The translations under genes were made by a program, and so were the position numbers. The notes under the pieces are model-generated. The model saw only the letters and a list, made by a program, of their open reading frames with translations, was not told where the DNA came from and searched no databases. Positions 1-6,256 of a DNA stretch of 12,368 nt are shown in pieces (position 1 is the first letter of the stretch; the number at the start of each line of letters is the position of its first letter). The DNA is from Methylococcales bacterium (GTDB lineage Bacteria > Pseudomonadota > Gammaproteobacteria > Methylococcales > Methylomonadaceae): positions 1 through 12,368 of the forward strand of contig SHZG01000047.1 of assembly GCA_009692395.1 (NCBI GenBank), given 5' to 3'.

Positions 1-262
1 TTAACGTGCTAATGACGGTGTTCTTGTTGATTTTTAATACCCGCGCCGTATCGCGGATACCGCTACCATTGATTGCCATGTTTACTATCTTGGTCTTAAT
101 GCCTACTTCACAAGCGCGGGATCGGTAGCTCAGCATAAAGGTTTTGGTCATGCACAACGGGTTTCGACAACGGTAACGTGGCTCTCCCGTTGCATGGCGT
201 CCTGACTTGCCCATCTGGTTACTTTTACAGAATGGACAGGTGATTTCTTGGTAGCAGCTCAT
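1..262 (-). CDS. insA: IS1-family InsA-like transposase N-terminal protein, partial (3' end missing)
   Basis: The frame opens at ATG (262-260) and is still open at the window edge after 87 codons. The protein starts MSCYQEITCPFCKSNQ. It shows a zinc ribbon with Cys9 and Cys12 (CPFC) and Cys32 and Cys37 (CRNPLC), followed by a helix-turn-helix region with NMAINGSGIRDTARVL. These are the two landmarks of IS1 InsA, the DNA-binding repressor that is also the N-terminal half of the InsAB' transposase made by programmed frameshifting. The frameshift site and the catalytic InsB part are off the window, so it is not possible to say whether the element is intact. No stop codon or frameshift interrupts the visible part. 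Confidence 0.85.
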   Translation of the reverse strand, partial: MSCYQEITCPFCKSNQMGKSGRHATGEPRYRCRNPLCMTKTFMLSYRSRACEVGIKTKIVNMAINGSGIRDTARVLKINKNTVISTL

Positions 263-329
263 AAGGTCTTTTCGGTAAGTGTGATTTTATTCTGCCCGTG
301 ATTTTAATCTATCATCACATATTTAACCC
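1..329 (-). mobile_element. IS1-family insertion sequence, partial (cut by left window edge)
   Basis: The element is recognised from the insA reading frame it carries, read leftwards off the window. Its outer end cannot be fixed, because the partner terminal repeat lies outside the window. A plausible tip is near 329, where the minus strand begins GGGTTAAATATGTG, about 65 bases before the insA start. No target duplication can be tested. The element sits just upstream of trmJ, where suhB is found in Pseudomonas. The family call is firm; the boundary is a guess. Confidence 0.6.
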
Positions 330-410
330 ACTATCCAAATAACAAGTCAACCGAGAAGAAAACCCCTTGAAATAATCAATATTTTGGTAAACTTACTGCT
401 TTTTTATCAC

Positions 411-416
411 AAAGGA
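411..416 (+). promoter_or_regulatory. Ribosome binding site that supports the TTG start of trmJ
   Basis: AAAGGA lies seven bases before TTG at 424. The first in-frame ATG comes only at residue 25 (ATGAAG inside VARAMK), which would remove the conserved start of the fold, so the TTG start is well supported. Confidence 0.65.
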
Positions 417-423
417 CACCACC

Positions 424-1152
424 TTGCTGTCGCATATAAAAATTGTTTTAGTCGAAACATCGCATTCTGGCAATATCGGCGCGGTAGCGCGGGCAATGAA
501 GAACATGAGTATCACTAATTTATGTTTAGTCTCGCCTAAATTATTTCCCTGTGCGGAAGCTACGGCTCGTGCTGCTGGATCAGATGATGTCTTAGCCCGC
601 GCCACGGTGTATCAAAGTTTGTCAGAAGCGGTGGCTGATTGTCAGTTAGTCATTGGGGCAAGTGCGCGAAGTCGTACCATTAGTTGGCCCGAAATGACAC
701 CCAGAGAATGCGCTGAAAAAGTCGTGGTTAATGAGGCGCATAATAAAGTCGCCATTGTGTTTGGTCGAGAAAATTCAGGATTAAAAAATCACGAATTAGA
801 TTTATGTCATTTTTTGCTGCGTATTCCTTGTAACAGTAATTACAGTTCATTGAATATTGCCGCTGCTGTACAGGTGGTGTGTTATGAATTATTTGTTGCC
901 ACCAATATACAACAAGAGACCTTAGTGGGTGATAAGGGTGAACAACCGTTAGCAACGGCGACACAAATGGAGATGTTTTACGCCCATTTGCATCAAGCAC
1001 TCGTTGATATTGGCTTTATGCACCCTGATAAATCAAAATCCATTATGCGCCGTTTGCGCCGAATTTATAATCGAACCCTGTTGGATACCAAAGAATTGGA
1101 CATTTTAAGAGGTATTTTACGAATGTCACAAGATCATAATAAAAGGTCATAA
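424..1152 (+). CDS. trmJ: tRNA (cytidine/uridine-2'-O-)methyltransferase TrmJ
   Basis: TrmJ is a SPOUT-class enzyme that 2'-O-methylates position 32 in the anticodon loop of several tRNAs, using S-adenosylmethionine. The 242-residue protein matches the family along its length: an N-terminal IKIVLVETSHSGNIGAVARA block with the catalytic-type Arg23, then SARSRT (80-85), and the knot motifs VFGRENSGL (112-120) and NYSSLNIAAAVQV (139-151) that bind the cofactor. The C-terminal third is the usual helical extension ending in LRGILRMSQ. Translation starts at TTG. The stop is three bases before cysE, so the two are cotranscribed. The order trmJ-cysE-iscR-iscS is the same as in Pseudomonas. Nothing looks damaged. 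A weak promoter candidate (TTGAAA at 367, TAAACT at 388) has only a 15-base spacer and is not called. Confidence 0.95.
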   Translation: MLSHIKIVLVETSHSGNIGAVARAMKNMSITNLCLVSPKLFPCAEATARAAGSDDVLARATVYQSLSEAVADCQLVIGASARSRTISWPEMTPRECAEKVVVNEAHNKVAIVFGRENSGLKNHELDLCHFLLRIPCNSNYSSLNIAAAVQVVCYELFVATNIQQETLVGDKGEQPLATATQMEMFYAHLHQALVDIGFMHPDKSKSIMRRLRRIYNRTLLDTKELDILRGILRMSQDHNKRS

Positions 1153-1155
1153 CGG

Positions 1156-1902
1156 ATGTTAAATTGGCTAAAAGAAGATATTGCTTGCGTCTTCGAGCGT
1201 GATCCTGCGGCGCAATCGGTGTTTGAAATTATCACCACTTACCCTGGTGTTCATGCGGTATTAATTCACCGTTTGAGTCATCATTGCTGGACTGTGGGGT
1301 TTAAATGGTTGGCGCGGTTTATTGCCCATTTAGGGCGTTTTTTGACAGGCATTGAAATTCATCCTGCGGCAGTGATTGGACGGCGATTTTTTATCGATCA
1401 TGGTATGGGGGTAGTGATTGGTGAAACAACGGTTATTGGTGATGACTGCACGCTCTATCATGGCGTGACGTTAGGCGGCACGACATGGAATAAAGGCAAA
1501 CGGCATCCAACACTGCATAACGGCGTGGTGATTGGTGCGGGAGCAAAAGTCTTAGGGCCAATTGAAATCGGTGCAGGTGCGCGGGTGGGTTCAAATTCGG
1601 TGGTTTTAAAAGCCGTGCCTGCGGGCGCGACTGTCGTGGGTATTCCAGCGCATATTATTGATAACCAAGCTAAAAAAGAATTGGCTAACAAAATGGACTT
1701 CAACGCGTATGGGATGACTGCCGATATGCCTGACCCAATTGCTCATGCGATTAATCGTATGTTAGATCACATACAAGTCTTGGATACGCAAATAGCAACC
1801 CTGCAAACCGCACTCAATAAAGCAGGTATTAATTACACAGAAACGCCGATTAAACCCTTGAATGGCTGCGAAATCGACGATGGTTATGAGTCAGATAATT
1901 AG
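1156..1902 (+). CDS. cysE: Serine O-acetyltransferase
   Basis: CysE transfers acetyl from acetyl-CoA to L-serine, giving O-acetylserine, the carbon acceptor for sulfide in cysteine synthesis. The 248-residue protein has a short N-terminal helical domain (1-65) followed by a left-handed beta-helix of hexapeptide repeats (about 66-165: [37 protein letters not shown]). The catalytic histidine is His82 in FIDHGMG. The acidic partner position holds Glu67 (EIHPA) instead of the Asp of E. coli, as in Bacillus-type enzymes. HGVTLGGT (102-109) and KRHPTL (115-120) are the CoA and substrate segments. The tail (170-248) is longer and more helical than in E. coli. The gene starts three bases after trmJ and precedes iscR by 80 bases, so cysteine supply and cysteine-sulfur use are encoded side by side. 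Confidence 0.95.
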   Translation: MLNWLKEDIACVFERDPAAQSVFEIITTYPGVHAVLIHRLSHHCWTVGFKWLARFIAHLGRFLTGIEIHPAAVIGRRFFIDHGMGVVIGETTVIGDDCTLYHGVTLGGTTWNKGKRHPTLHNGVVIGAGAKVLGPIEIGAGARVGSNSVVLKAVPAGATVVGIPAHIIDNQAKKELANKMDFNAYGMTADMPDPIAHAINRMLDHIQVLDTQIATLQTALNKAGINYTETPIKPLNGCEIDDGYESDN

Positions 1903-1914
1903 CGTAAACGCATA

Positions 1915-1939
1915 TTAGTTGACTAATACACTAGGTTAT
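1915..1939 (+). promoter_or_regulatory. Probable type 1 IscR operator
   Basis: The 25 bases read TTAGTTGACT, AATA, CACTAGGTTAT. Against the published type 1 consensus (ATASYYGACT, RWWW, YAGTCRRSTAT), 21 of 25 positions agree by eye. The mismatches are at positions 1, 17, 19 and 22. The site covers the -35 hexamer of the iscR promoter, as expected for autorepression by [2Fe-2S]-IscR. Confidence 0.7.
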
Positions 1940-1948
1940 TAGTATAGT
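1919..1948 (+). promoter_or_regulatory. Sigma70-type promoter of iscR
   Basis: TTGACT (1919-1924) and TATAGT (1943-1948) are separated by 18 bases, and transcription would begin around 1955, before the iscR start at 1983. This gives iscR and the desulfurase a transcript separate from trmJ-cysE. The overlap with the IscR operator argues for autoregulation. Confidence 0.65.
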
Positions 1949-1982
1949 GACTTTTCAACATTATTTTTATAAGGTGATTTTT

Positions 1983-2474
1983 ATGCGCTTAACCTCTAAA
2001 GGTCGCTATGCAGTGACGGCAATGCTGGACTTGGCTTTTCATAGTCAATTAAAACCTGTGACTCTCATCGACATAGCGGCTCGTCAAACTATTTCTTTAT
2101 CTTATCTGGAACAATTATTTGCCCGTTTACGCCGTGCTGATTTAGTTAAAGGTGTGCGTGGCCCAGGTGGGGGTTATAGCCTGTGCGGTGATGCCCATGA
2201 CATTAGCATTGCTGAGATTGTGGCAGCAGTGGGTGAGCGTATTGATACGACCAAATGCGGCGGCGAAGCCAATTGTCAAAAAACCCATGAGTGTTTAACA
2301 CACGATTTGTGGATGGATTTAGGCGATCATATTAAAGGCTACTTACAAAAAATTACGCTCGCTGATTTATTAGCCAAAAATAGTGTGCAAGCAGTCGCGG
2401 AAAGACAAGATCAACACGCTCAACAAGTGATTGAAATTCATAACCACGCCGATTTAATGACCAATGTGCCATGA
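1983..2474 (+). CDS. iscR: Fe-S cluster-sensing transcriptional regulator IscR
   Basis: IscR is an Rrf2-family repressor that binds a [2Fe-2S] cluster and reports the state of Fe-S biogenesis. The start chosen is ATG 1983 with AAGGTG at 1971-1976, giving 163 residues beginning MRLTSKGRYAVTAMLDLA. An upstream in-frame GTG at 1947 lies inside the -10 element and is rejected. The winged helix-turn-helix spans about 1-65, with the wing GVRGPGGGYSL at 57-67. The cluster ligands are Cys92, Cys98, Cys104 and His107, the same numbers as in E. coli, in KC-x5-C-x5-C-LTH. The stop codon overlaps the desulfurase start by four bases (ATGA), so the two are translationally coupled. The residues needed for cluster sensing are all present, although the usual assembly genes do not follow. 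Confidence 0.95.
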   Translation: MRLTSKGRYAVTAMLDLAFHSQLKPVTLIDIAARQTISLSYLEQLFARLRRADLVKGVRGPGGGYSLCGDAHDISIAEIVAAVGERIDTTKCGGEANCQKTHECLTHDLWMDLGDHIKGYLQKITLADLLAKNSVQAVAERQDQHAQQVIEIHNHADLMTNVP

Positions 2475-3574
2475 TCTACCTTGATCATAACGCCACCACC
2501 CCGCTTGATGAGCGGGTGTTGGCGGCGATGTTACCTTTTCTGCAAACCTATTACGGTAATCCTTCCAGTCTATATCGTCATGGTAGATTAGTTCGTAGTG
2601 CTATTGATACTGCACACGAACAAGTTGCCGCTTTGGTGGGCGTGTCTGCATCACAGATAATTTTTACCAGCGGTGGCACGGAAGCTAATAATCTTGCCTT
2701 GGCAACGTTAAACCATGCCGAAAAACTCGCCGTGTCTACGATTGAACACCCTTCTATTCTCGAACCCGCCTTACATTTACAACATCAAGGGCATGAATTA
2801 ACCCTACTCGCAGTTGATAGCCACGGTATTATCACCCAAGATGCCATTAATCAGCTTATTGAATGCCAGCCTACATTGGTTTCAATCATGTTAGCCAATA
2901 ATGAAACGGGCGTTATTCAACCGATTGCGCACTATGCCGAGCAATTAAAAGCCAATAATATCAAGGTACATACCGATGCCGTGCAAGCGGTGGGTAAAAT
3001 CCCCGTGCAGTTTGAGGCATTAAATGTCGATTTAATGACCTTATCCAGTCATAAAATTTACAGTGCTAAAGGCTGTGGCGCGTTAGTAATTGGCAGAGAC
3101 ATCGTGATAAACCCATTGTTCCGCGGTGGTGGACAAGAGCAAAAATTAAGAGCAGGCACAGAAAATGTCGCCGCTATCGTGGCGTTTGGTAAAGCCGCAG
3201 AACTAGCAAACACAGAACTAAGTACGCGCAGTGAACATTTGCTAATGCTTAGAACTTTGTTAGAACACCAGTTAGCCAACATTCCCCGTGTAACCATTTT
3301 TGCGCAACACGCGCCTAGGCTACCAAATACTGTACTATTCGGTATTGATGAAGTAGATGGCGAAATGTTGGTGATGAAACTCGATAAAAAAGGCATTGCC
3401 GTATCCAGTGGTTCTGCGTGCGCCAGTGGCGGCAGCCTGCCTAGTCATGTATTACTGGCAATGGGCGTAGATGCGTCACACGCTAAAACAGCGGTACGCA
3501 TTAGCTTAGGCATTAGTAATATTGCCGCAGACATCATAGAATTTATTGCCCAATTAAAGAGTTTGATTCTGTAA
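2471..3574 (+). CDS. iscS: Cysteine desulfurase, IscS/NifS class
   Basis: This PLP enzyme takes sulfur from cysteine as an enzyme-bound persulfide and releases alanine. The protein has 367 residues. The visible active site is complete: His93 (IEHPS), Asn143 in LANNETG, Asp169 and Gln172 (HTDAVQ), PLP-binding Lys195 (SSHK) and the persulfide Cys317 in SSGSACASG. RGGGQEQKLRAGTEN (218-232) is typical of the family. It is shorter than E. coli IscS (404), and only 50 residues follow the catalytic cysteine, so the C-terminal tail that E. coli IscS uses to contact IscU is missing. This agrees with iscU not being next door. Position after iscR suggests the name iscS, but a NifS-like or general desulfurase is an equally fair description. 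No ribosome binding site is clear; translation probably depends on the ATGA overlap with iscR. Confidence 0.88.
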   Translation: MIYLDHNATTPLDERVLAAMLPFLQTYYGNPSSLYRHGRLVRSAIDTAHEQVAALVGVSASQIIFTSGGTEANNLALATLNHAEKLAVSTIEHPSILEPALHLQHQGHELTLLAVDSHGIITQDAINQLIECQPTLVSIMLANNETGVIQPIAHYAEQLKANNIKVHTDAVQAVGKIPVQFEALNVDLMTLSSHKIYSAKGCGALVIGRDIVINPLFRGGGQEQKLRAGTENVAAIVAFGKAAELANTELSTRSEHLLMLRTLLEHQLANIPRVTIFAQHAPRLPNTVLFGIDEVDGEMLVMKLDKKGIAVSSGSACASGGSLPSHVLLAMGVDASHAKTAVRISLGISNIAADIIEFIAQLKSLIL

Positions 3575-4120
3575 AAATTAGGTACTGCAACATCTTCATA
3601 ACTTTAGTCAAACCTTAAGCCTCATGATAACAAAGGCAATCTCATTAGCTTAGGTTGTGATTAACAAGTGATGTTAAGAGTGTTCAGGGCTAGATTTTCT
3701 AAGACGCGTGTAGCATTTATTATCAGGTCTATGGTAAATGTGAGAAGAATAGTAGTAGGATAGTAAAAGTGCGTAAGTCTATCATGATATGCTTATGAAT
3801 TAAGGGTTGGTGGTAGACATTCTATCAATTCCTTTATTTGACTACTTTGATGTGCTAGAGTTGACCGTAGCTACTGTTTTACGGGGTAGTAAATGAATTT
3901 GTTTTCAACAGATTCAAGCGTTAATTAGGTAACCAAGATTTTTTTCATCGAAACACCTCGTGGGCATCGTACATTGGTATCGCTTCCTTTGAGGTCACTT
4001 TCTCGTTCACGGTAGGAATAATCTACCGATTGTTATCCATCGGTGATATTCACTGTATGGATGAGGTCGGGCATGGATTGAAACATATAAAAATAATTAT
4101 CAAACATTAGGAAGAGTATT
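3575..4120. other. 546-base intergenic gap without a credible gene
   Basis: No frame here shows a recognisable protein or remnant of iscU. The longest small frames looked at (for example ATG 3671 to TAG 3763, 30 codons rich in AGA/AGG) have no ribosome binding site and unlike codon use. Features visible are an imperfect inverted repeat just after iscS (AACCTTAAGC at 3611-3620 with GCTTAGGTT at 3648-3656, one bulged T) and a cluster of inverted repeats at 4010-4062. Two TTGACY hexamers (3838 and 3861) lack good -10 partners. No convincing promoter for the copper operon could be placed. Confidence 0.6.
4010..4062 (+). promoter_or_regulatory. Cluster of overlapping inverted repeats upstream of the copper-protein operon
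   Basis: Three perfect six-base inverted repeats lie in 53 bases. A is CGGTAG (4010-4015) with CTACCG (4023-4028). B is ACCGAT (4025-4030) with ATCGGT (4039-4044). C is ATCCAT (4035-4040) with ATGGAT (4057-4062), enclosing GTGA-TAT-TCAC (4043-4053). A and C can form together; B shares bases with both and excludes them. The segment ends 58 bases before the start codon at 4121. It could be a bistable RNA leader or a set of operator dyads. Function is inferred only. Confidence 0.35.
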
Positions 4121-4738
4121 ATGAAAACATCTCTATTAGTAAAAAAAGGTCTCTTAGCGGTACTTGGTACGTTGTTTACCGCAACGGTTTGGGCGCATGG
4201 TGGCGCAGCAGGGACTGATACTGATCAATGTAAATTTGAATTAGAACCCTCGCATTGGATTCATTACACCGCTTATCAACCTGTTGCGTATCCAGCTGAA
4301 GAATTTTGTGGAAAACTACCTGGTACAGACACAAAAACTCAATTGGTTTTTGACTATCAAGACATGAAATATAGAGATATGATGGTCGAATTTGAAGTCA
4401 CTAAAGAGCCAGAAGGTAAGCAAGTATTTTTCATGCCTAGCGCGAAACATAAAAAAGGCACGATTATCTTAGATTTACCGAATGGTGTCGCCGAAGCTGG
4501 TCAATACTTGATTCACATTACTTTAGTGCCTGAAGCAGGCGCAACGGATAGCCGCGTTCAAGGTCAACGTTTAGATGTCCACATGGGCTTTAAAGCAGGT
4601 ACAGGTGCAAAAACCAGTGGTACAAACCTATTACTTTACGGCTTCCTGGGATTAGCAGGGCTTTATGCAGCCTATTTATCAAATGCCAATCTTAAACGTA
4701 AAGTAGATGAAGTGATTAAAAAACTGACAAATTATTAA
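4121..4738 (+). CDS. Uncharacterised exported, C-terminally membrane-anchored protein with a predicted N-terminal histidine
   Basis: The 205-residue protein begins with a signal peptide (1-25, ending TVWA), and cleavage after Ala25 would leave His26 (HGGAAG) as the first mature residue. A periplasmic domain of about 140 residues follows, then a single membrane helix (about 168-187) and a positively charged tail (LKRKVDEVIKKL) expected in the cytoplasm. Two cysteines, Cys37 (DQC) and Cys63 (EEFC), bracket the block HYTAYQP. Histidines at 45, 48, 110, 132 and 154 and several methionines are available for metal binding. The pattern C...HxTxYQP...EEFC, with a C-terminal anchor, resembles from memory the AmoD/PmoD-like proteins found near ammonia and methane monooxygenase genes; that link is tentative. 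AGGAAGAG at 4109-4116 is a good ribosome binding site. The gene is followed after 54 bases by a cupredoxin gene on the same strand, pointing to copper handling or periplasmic electron transfer. Confidence 0.6.
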   Translation: MKTSLLVKKGLLAVLGTLFTATVWAHGGAAGTDTDQCKFELEPSHWIHYTAYQPVAYPAEEFCGKLPGTDTKTQLVFDYQDMKYRDMMVEFEVTKEPEGKQVFFMPSAKHKKGTIILDLPNGVAEAGQYLIHITLVPEAGATDSRVQGQRLDVHMGFKAGTGAKTSGTNLLLYGFLGLAGLYAAYLSNANLKRKVDEVIKKLTNY

Positions 4739-4792
4739 AAGTTCATGTCAAAAAACGAGTTGATTTTGTCGAACAAAAGGGAGAAATAAATC

Positions 4793-5749
4793 ATGGTAAA
4801 ATTATTATCGGTTGGCGCATTGTTGGTGGCTTTTTCCGCGCCACTGCTGGCAGCAGAGGTCGCTTATGAAGATCACGATGGTATGCTCATGGATCATGGC
4901 GAAGGTCATTTAATGGACATGGCAGGCGGTATGGTGATGGGGCAGAATGCCAGTACCTTACCTGGTGGTTGCGAAAGCATCTCTGAAACCAAAGAAATTA
5001 CCGTTCATGCGGGTCATAAATACGCTGAAAAATTCCCTGGCAGAATGTACGCGTTTGATAAGCAGGAATTTAACTTTAAGCCTTGTACTAAATTAACCGT
5101 GCATTTCATTAATGAAGATCATGTGCGTCATCAATGGATGATGCACGGTTTACCTAAATATTTATACCCTAAAGGTATGTTTCATTTAGAAGCCTCAGGG
5201 CCTTCTAAAATTTCAGGCACGTTGATTTTACCGCCAGGTGATAAAACTTACTTAGTCCATTGCGATATTGCCCAGCACATGGAAAAAGGCATGAAAGCGC
5301 AATTAAAAGTTGGTAAAGGTGACGGTGATTTGCCCAGTATTCCAGGTGTAACAGCATTTGTTGTTGCTGATGACTACAAAGCTACACTACCTGAATTAGC
5401 GGTTAAAGCCGAAGCACAAGCTAAAGTAGATGACGTGGCAGCGGTTAAAGCGGCAGTAGTCGCAAAACAGGCAGCGGCAGATAAATTAGCGGGTATTGCA
5501 CCACCACCTACGACACCCGTAGCACTACAAGATGACAGCTTTTTATCGGGTACTAGCATTATCGGTTTAGCCTTAGGTGTCATTATCGCGCCTTTTTTAG
5601 CACGAAAATTTAAAGGCATGAGCGTATCAGAAGTGGTTGCTTACAGCTTTGAATTAATAGGCACATCCATTGCTTATGTCGTCAAATTACTGACGGGTTT
5701 AATCAGCTTAATCATGAGCAAAAAAACCAAAATATTACCTAATAAATAG
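4793..5749 (+). CDS. Membrane-anchored cupredoxin (type 1 copper, rusticyanin-like ligand spacing) with a Met/His-rich N-terminus
   Basis: The protein has 318 residues. Parts in order: signal peptide (1-20 or 21); a Met/His-rich stretch (about 28-49: DHDGMLMDHGEGHLMDMAGGM) suited to loose copper binding; a cupredoxin domain (about 66-174); an Ala/Lys-rich linker (about 196-232) and a short proline-rich turn (237-242); then two hydrophobic segments (about 252-270 and 281-307). Likely type 1 copper ligands are His113 (or His110) in NEDHVRHQW, Cys157, His162 and Met167. Cys-x4-His-x4-Met is the spacing of rusticyanin, known for a high redox potential. Another cysteine pair (Cys60, Cys98) could form a disulfide. 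AAGGGAG at 4777-4783 is the ribosome binding site. It is cotranscribed with the preceding gene and ended by a strong terminator. A redox carrier or copper chaperone is likely; the partner is unknown. Confidence 0.75.
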   Translation: MVKLLSVGALLVAFSAPLLAAEVAYEDHDGMLMDHGEGHLMDMAGGMVMGQNASTLPGGCESISETKEITVHAGHKYAEKFPGRMYAFDKQEFNFKPCTKLTVHFINEDHVRHQWMMHGLPKYLYPKGMFHLEASGPSKISGTLILPPGDKTYLVHCDIAQHMEKGMKAQLKVGKGDGDLPSIPGVTAFVVADDYKATLPELAVKAEAQAKVDDVAAVKAAVVAKQAAADKLAGIAPPPTTPVALQDDSFLSGTSIIGLALGVIIAPFLARKFKGMSVSEVVAYSFELIGTSIAYVVKLLTGLISLIMSKKTKILPNK

Positions 5750-5766
5750 GTAAATTCATCGTAAAG

Positions 5767-5800
5767 CCCCGCGCTCTTTTAGAGTCGCGGGGTTTTTTTT
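5767..5800 (+). terminator. Intrinsic terminator of the copper-protein operon
   Basis: CCCCGCG (5767-5773) pairs with CGCGGGG (5786-5792). An inner CTCT/AGAG extension has one bulged T, and eight T follow (5793-5800). It lies 17 bases after the cupredoxin stop and just before yqaA, so the two units are probably separated. Confidence 0.9.
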
Positions 5801-5811
5801 GAGAGTCGCAA

Positions 5812-6243
5812 ATGCAAGACACATTGATAGATTTAGGCTTATGGGGATTATGTGCGGGTGCGTTTATCTCTTCAACGATTGTACCTGTTGGCTCAGAGGC
5901 GATACTGGCTTTCATGGTAGCTAACAAGCTGTATGCCATCCAATCACTGCTAATCGTTGCTACCATCGGCAACACGCTAGGCGCGTTGACCACATGGAAA
6001 TTAGGCATGATGGCGGCAAAAAAATTTCCCGTGCCAACCCACTTAACTGCACAACAACAACGCGCTCTCATCCTAGTGAAAAAACAAGGCTCTTGGGTCT
6101 TATTTTTTTCATGGTTGCCACTCATTGGTGATGTGTTATGTTTTGCAGGGGGCTGGCTAAAACTGCCTTTTATCACTGCCTGTTTAATTATTTTCTTAGG
6201 CAAATTTTCCCGTTATGCCATGATTGCATGGCTATTCACCTAA
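5812..6243 (+). CDS. yqaA: YqaA-type DedA-superfamily membrane protein
   Basis: This is a 143-residue inner-membrane protein of the short YqaA branch of the DedA/VTT superfamily, the same length as E. coli YqaA. Shared blocks are STIVPVGSEAILAFM (21-35, with the acidic Glu29 of the re-entrant region), TIGNTLGALTTWKLG (51-65), SWLPLIGDVLCFAGGWL (100-116) and FLGKFSRYAMIA (128-139). Larger DedA proteins act in lipid or undecaprenyl-phosphate translocation and membrane homeostasis; the YqaA branch has no settled function. A GAGAG ribosome binding site sits at 5801-5805, directly on the downstream side of the terminator hairpin. The next gene begins 13 bases after the stop, suggesting cotranscription. 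Confidence 0.88.
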   Translation: MQDTLIDLGLWGLCAGAFISSTIVPVGSEAILAFMVANKLYAIQSLLIVATIGNTLGALTTWKLGMMAAKKFPVPTHLTAQQQRALILVKKQGSWVLFFSWLPLIGDVLCFAGGWLKLPFITACLIIFLGKFSRYAMIAWLFT

Positions 6244-6256
6244 ACAGAGATTGTTG

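Noticed and set aside
1947..1982. GTG start that would extend IscR by 12 residues
   Set aside because: It lies in the -10 hexamer of the iscR promoter, and the ATG at 1983 has a ribosome binding site and matches the family start.
3671..3763. A 30-codon open frame in the gap after the desulfurase
   Set aside because: It has no ribosome binding site, is rich in rare AGA/AGG codons, and resembles no known small protein.
3838..3892. Promoter built from TTGACT (3838) or TTGACC (3861)
   Set aside because: No acceptable -10 hexamer lies 16-18 bases downstream of either one.
4086..4103. Possible Fur box in the AT-rich stretch before the copper operon (core ATAATTAT)
   Set aside because: Only part of the hexamer pattern fits, and such AT-rich matches are expected by chance.
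6224..6256. TTG start extending the 257-residue membrane protein into yqaA
   Set aside because: It has no ribosome binding site, and the ATG at 6257 is well spaced from CAGAGA.
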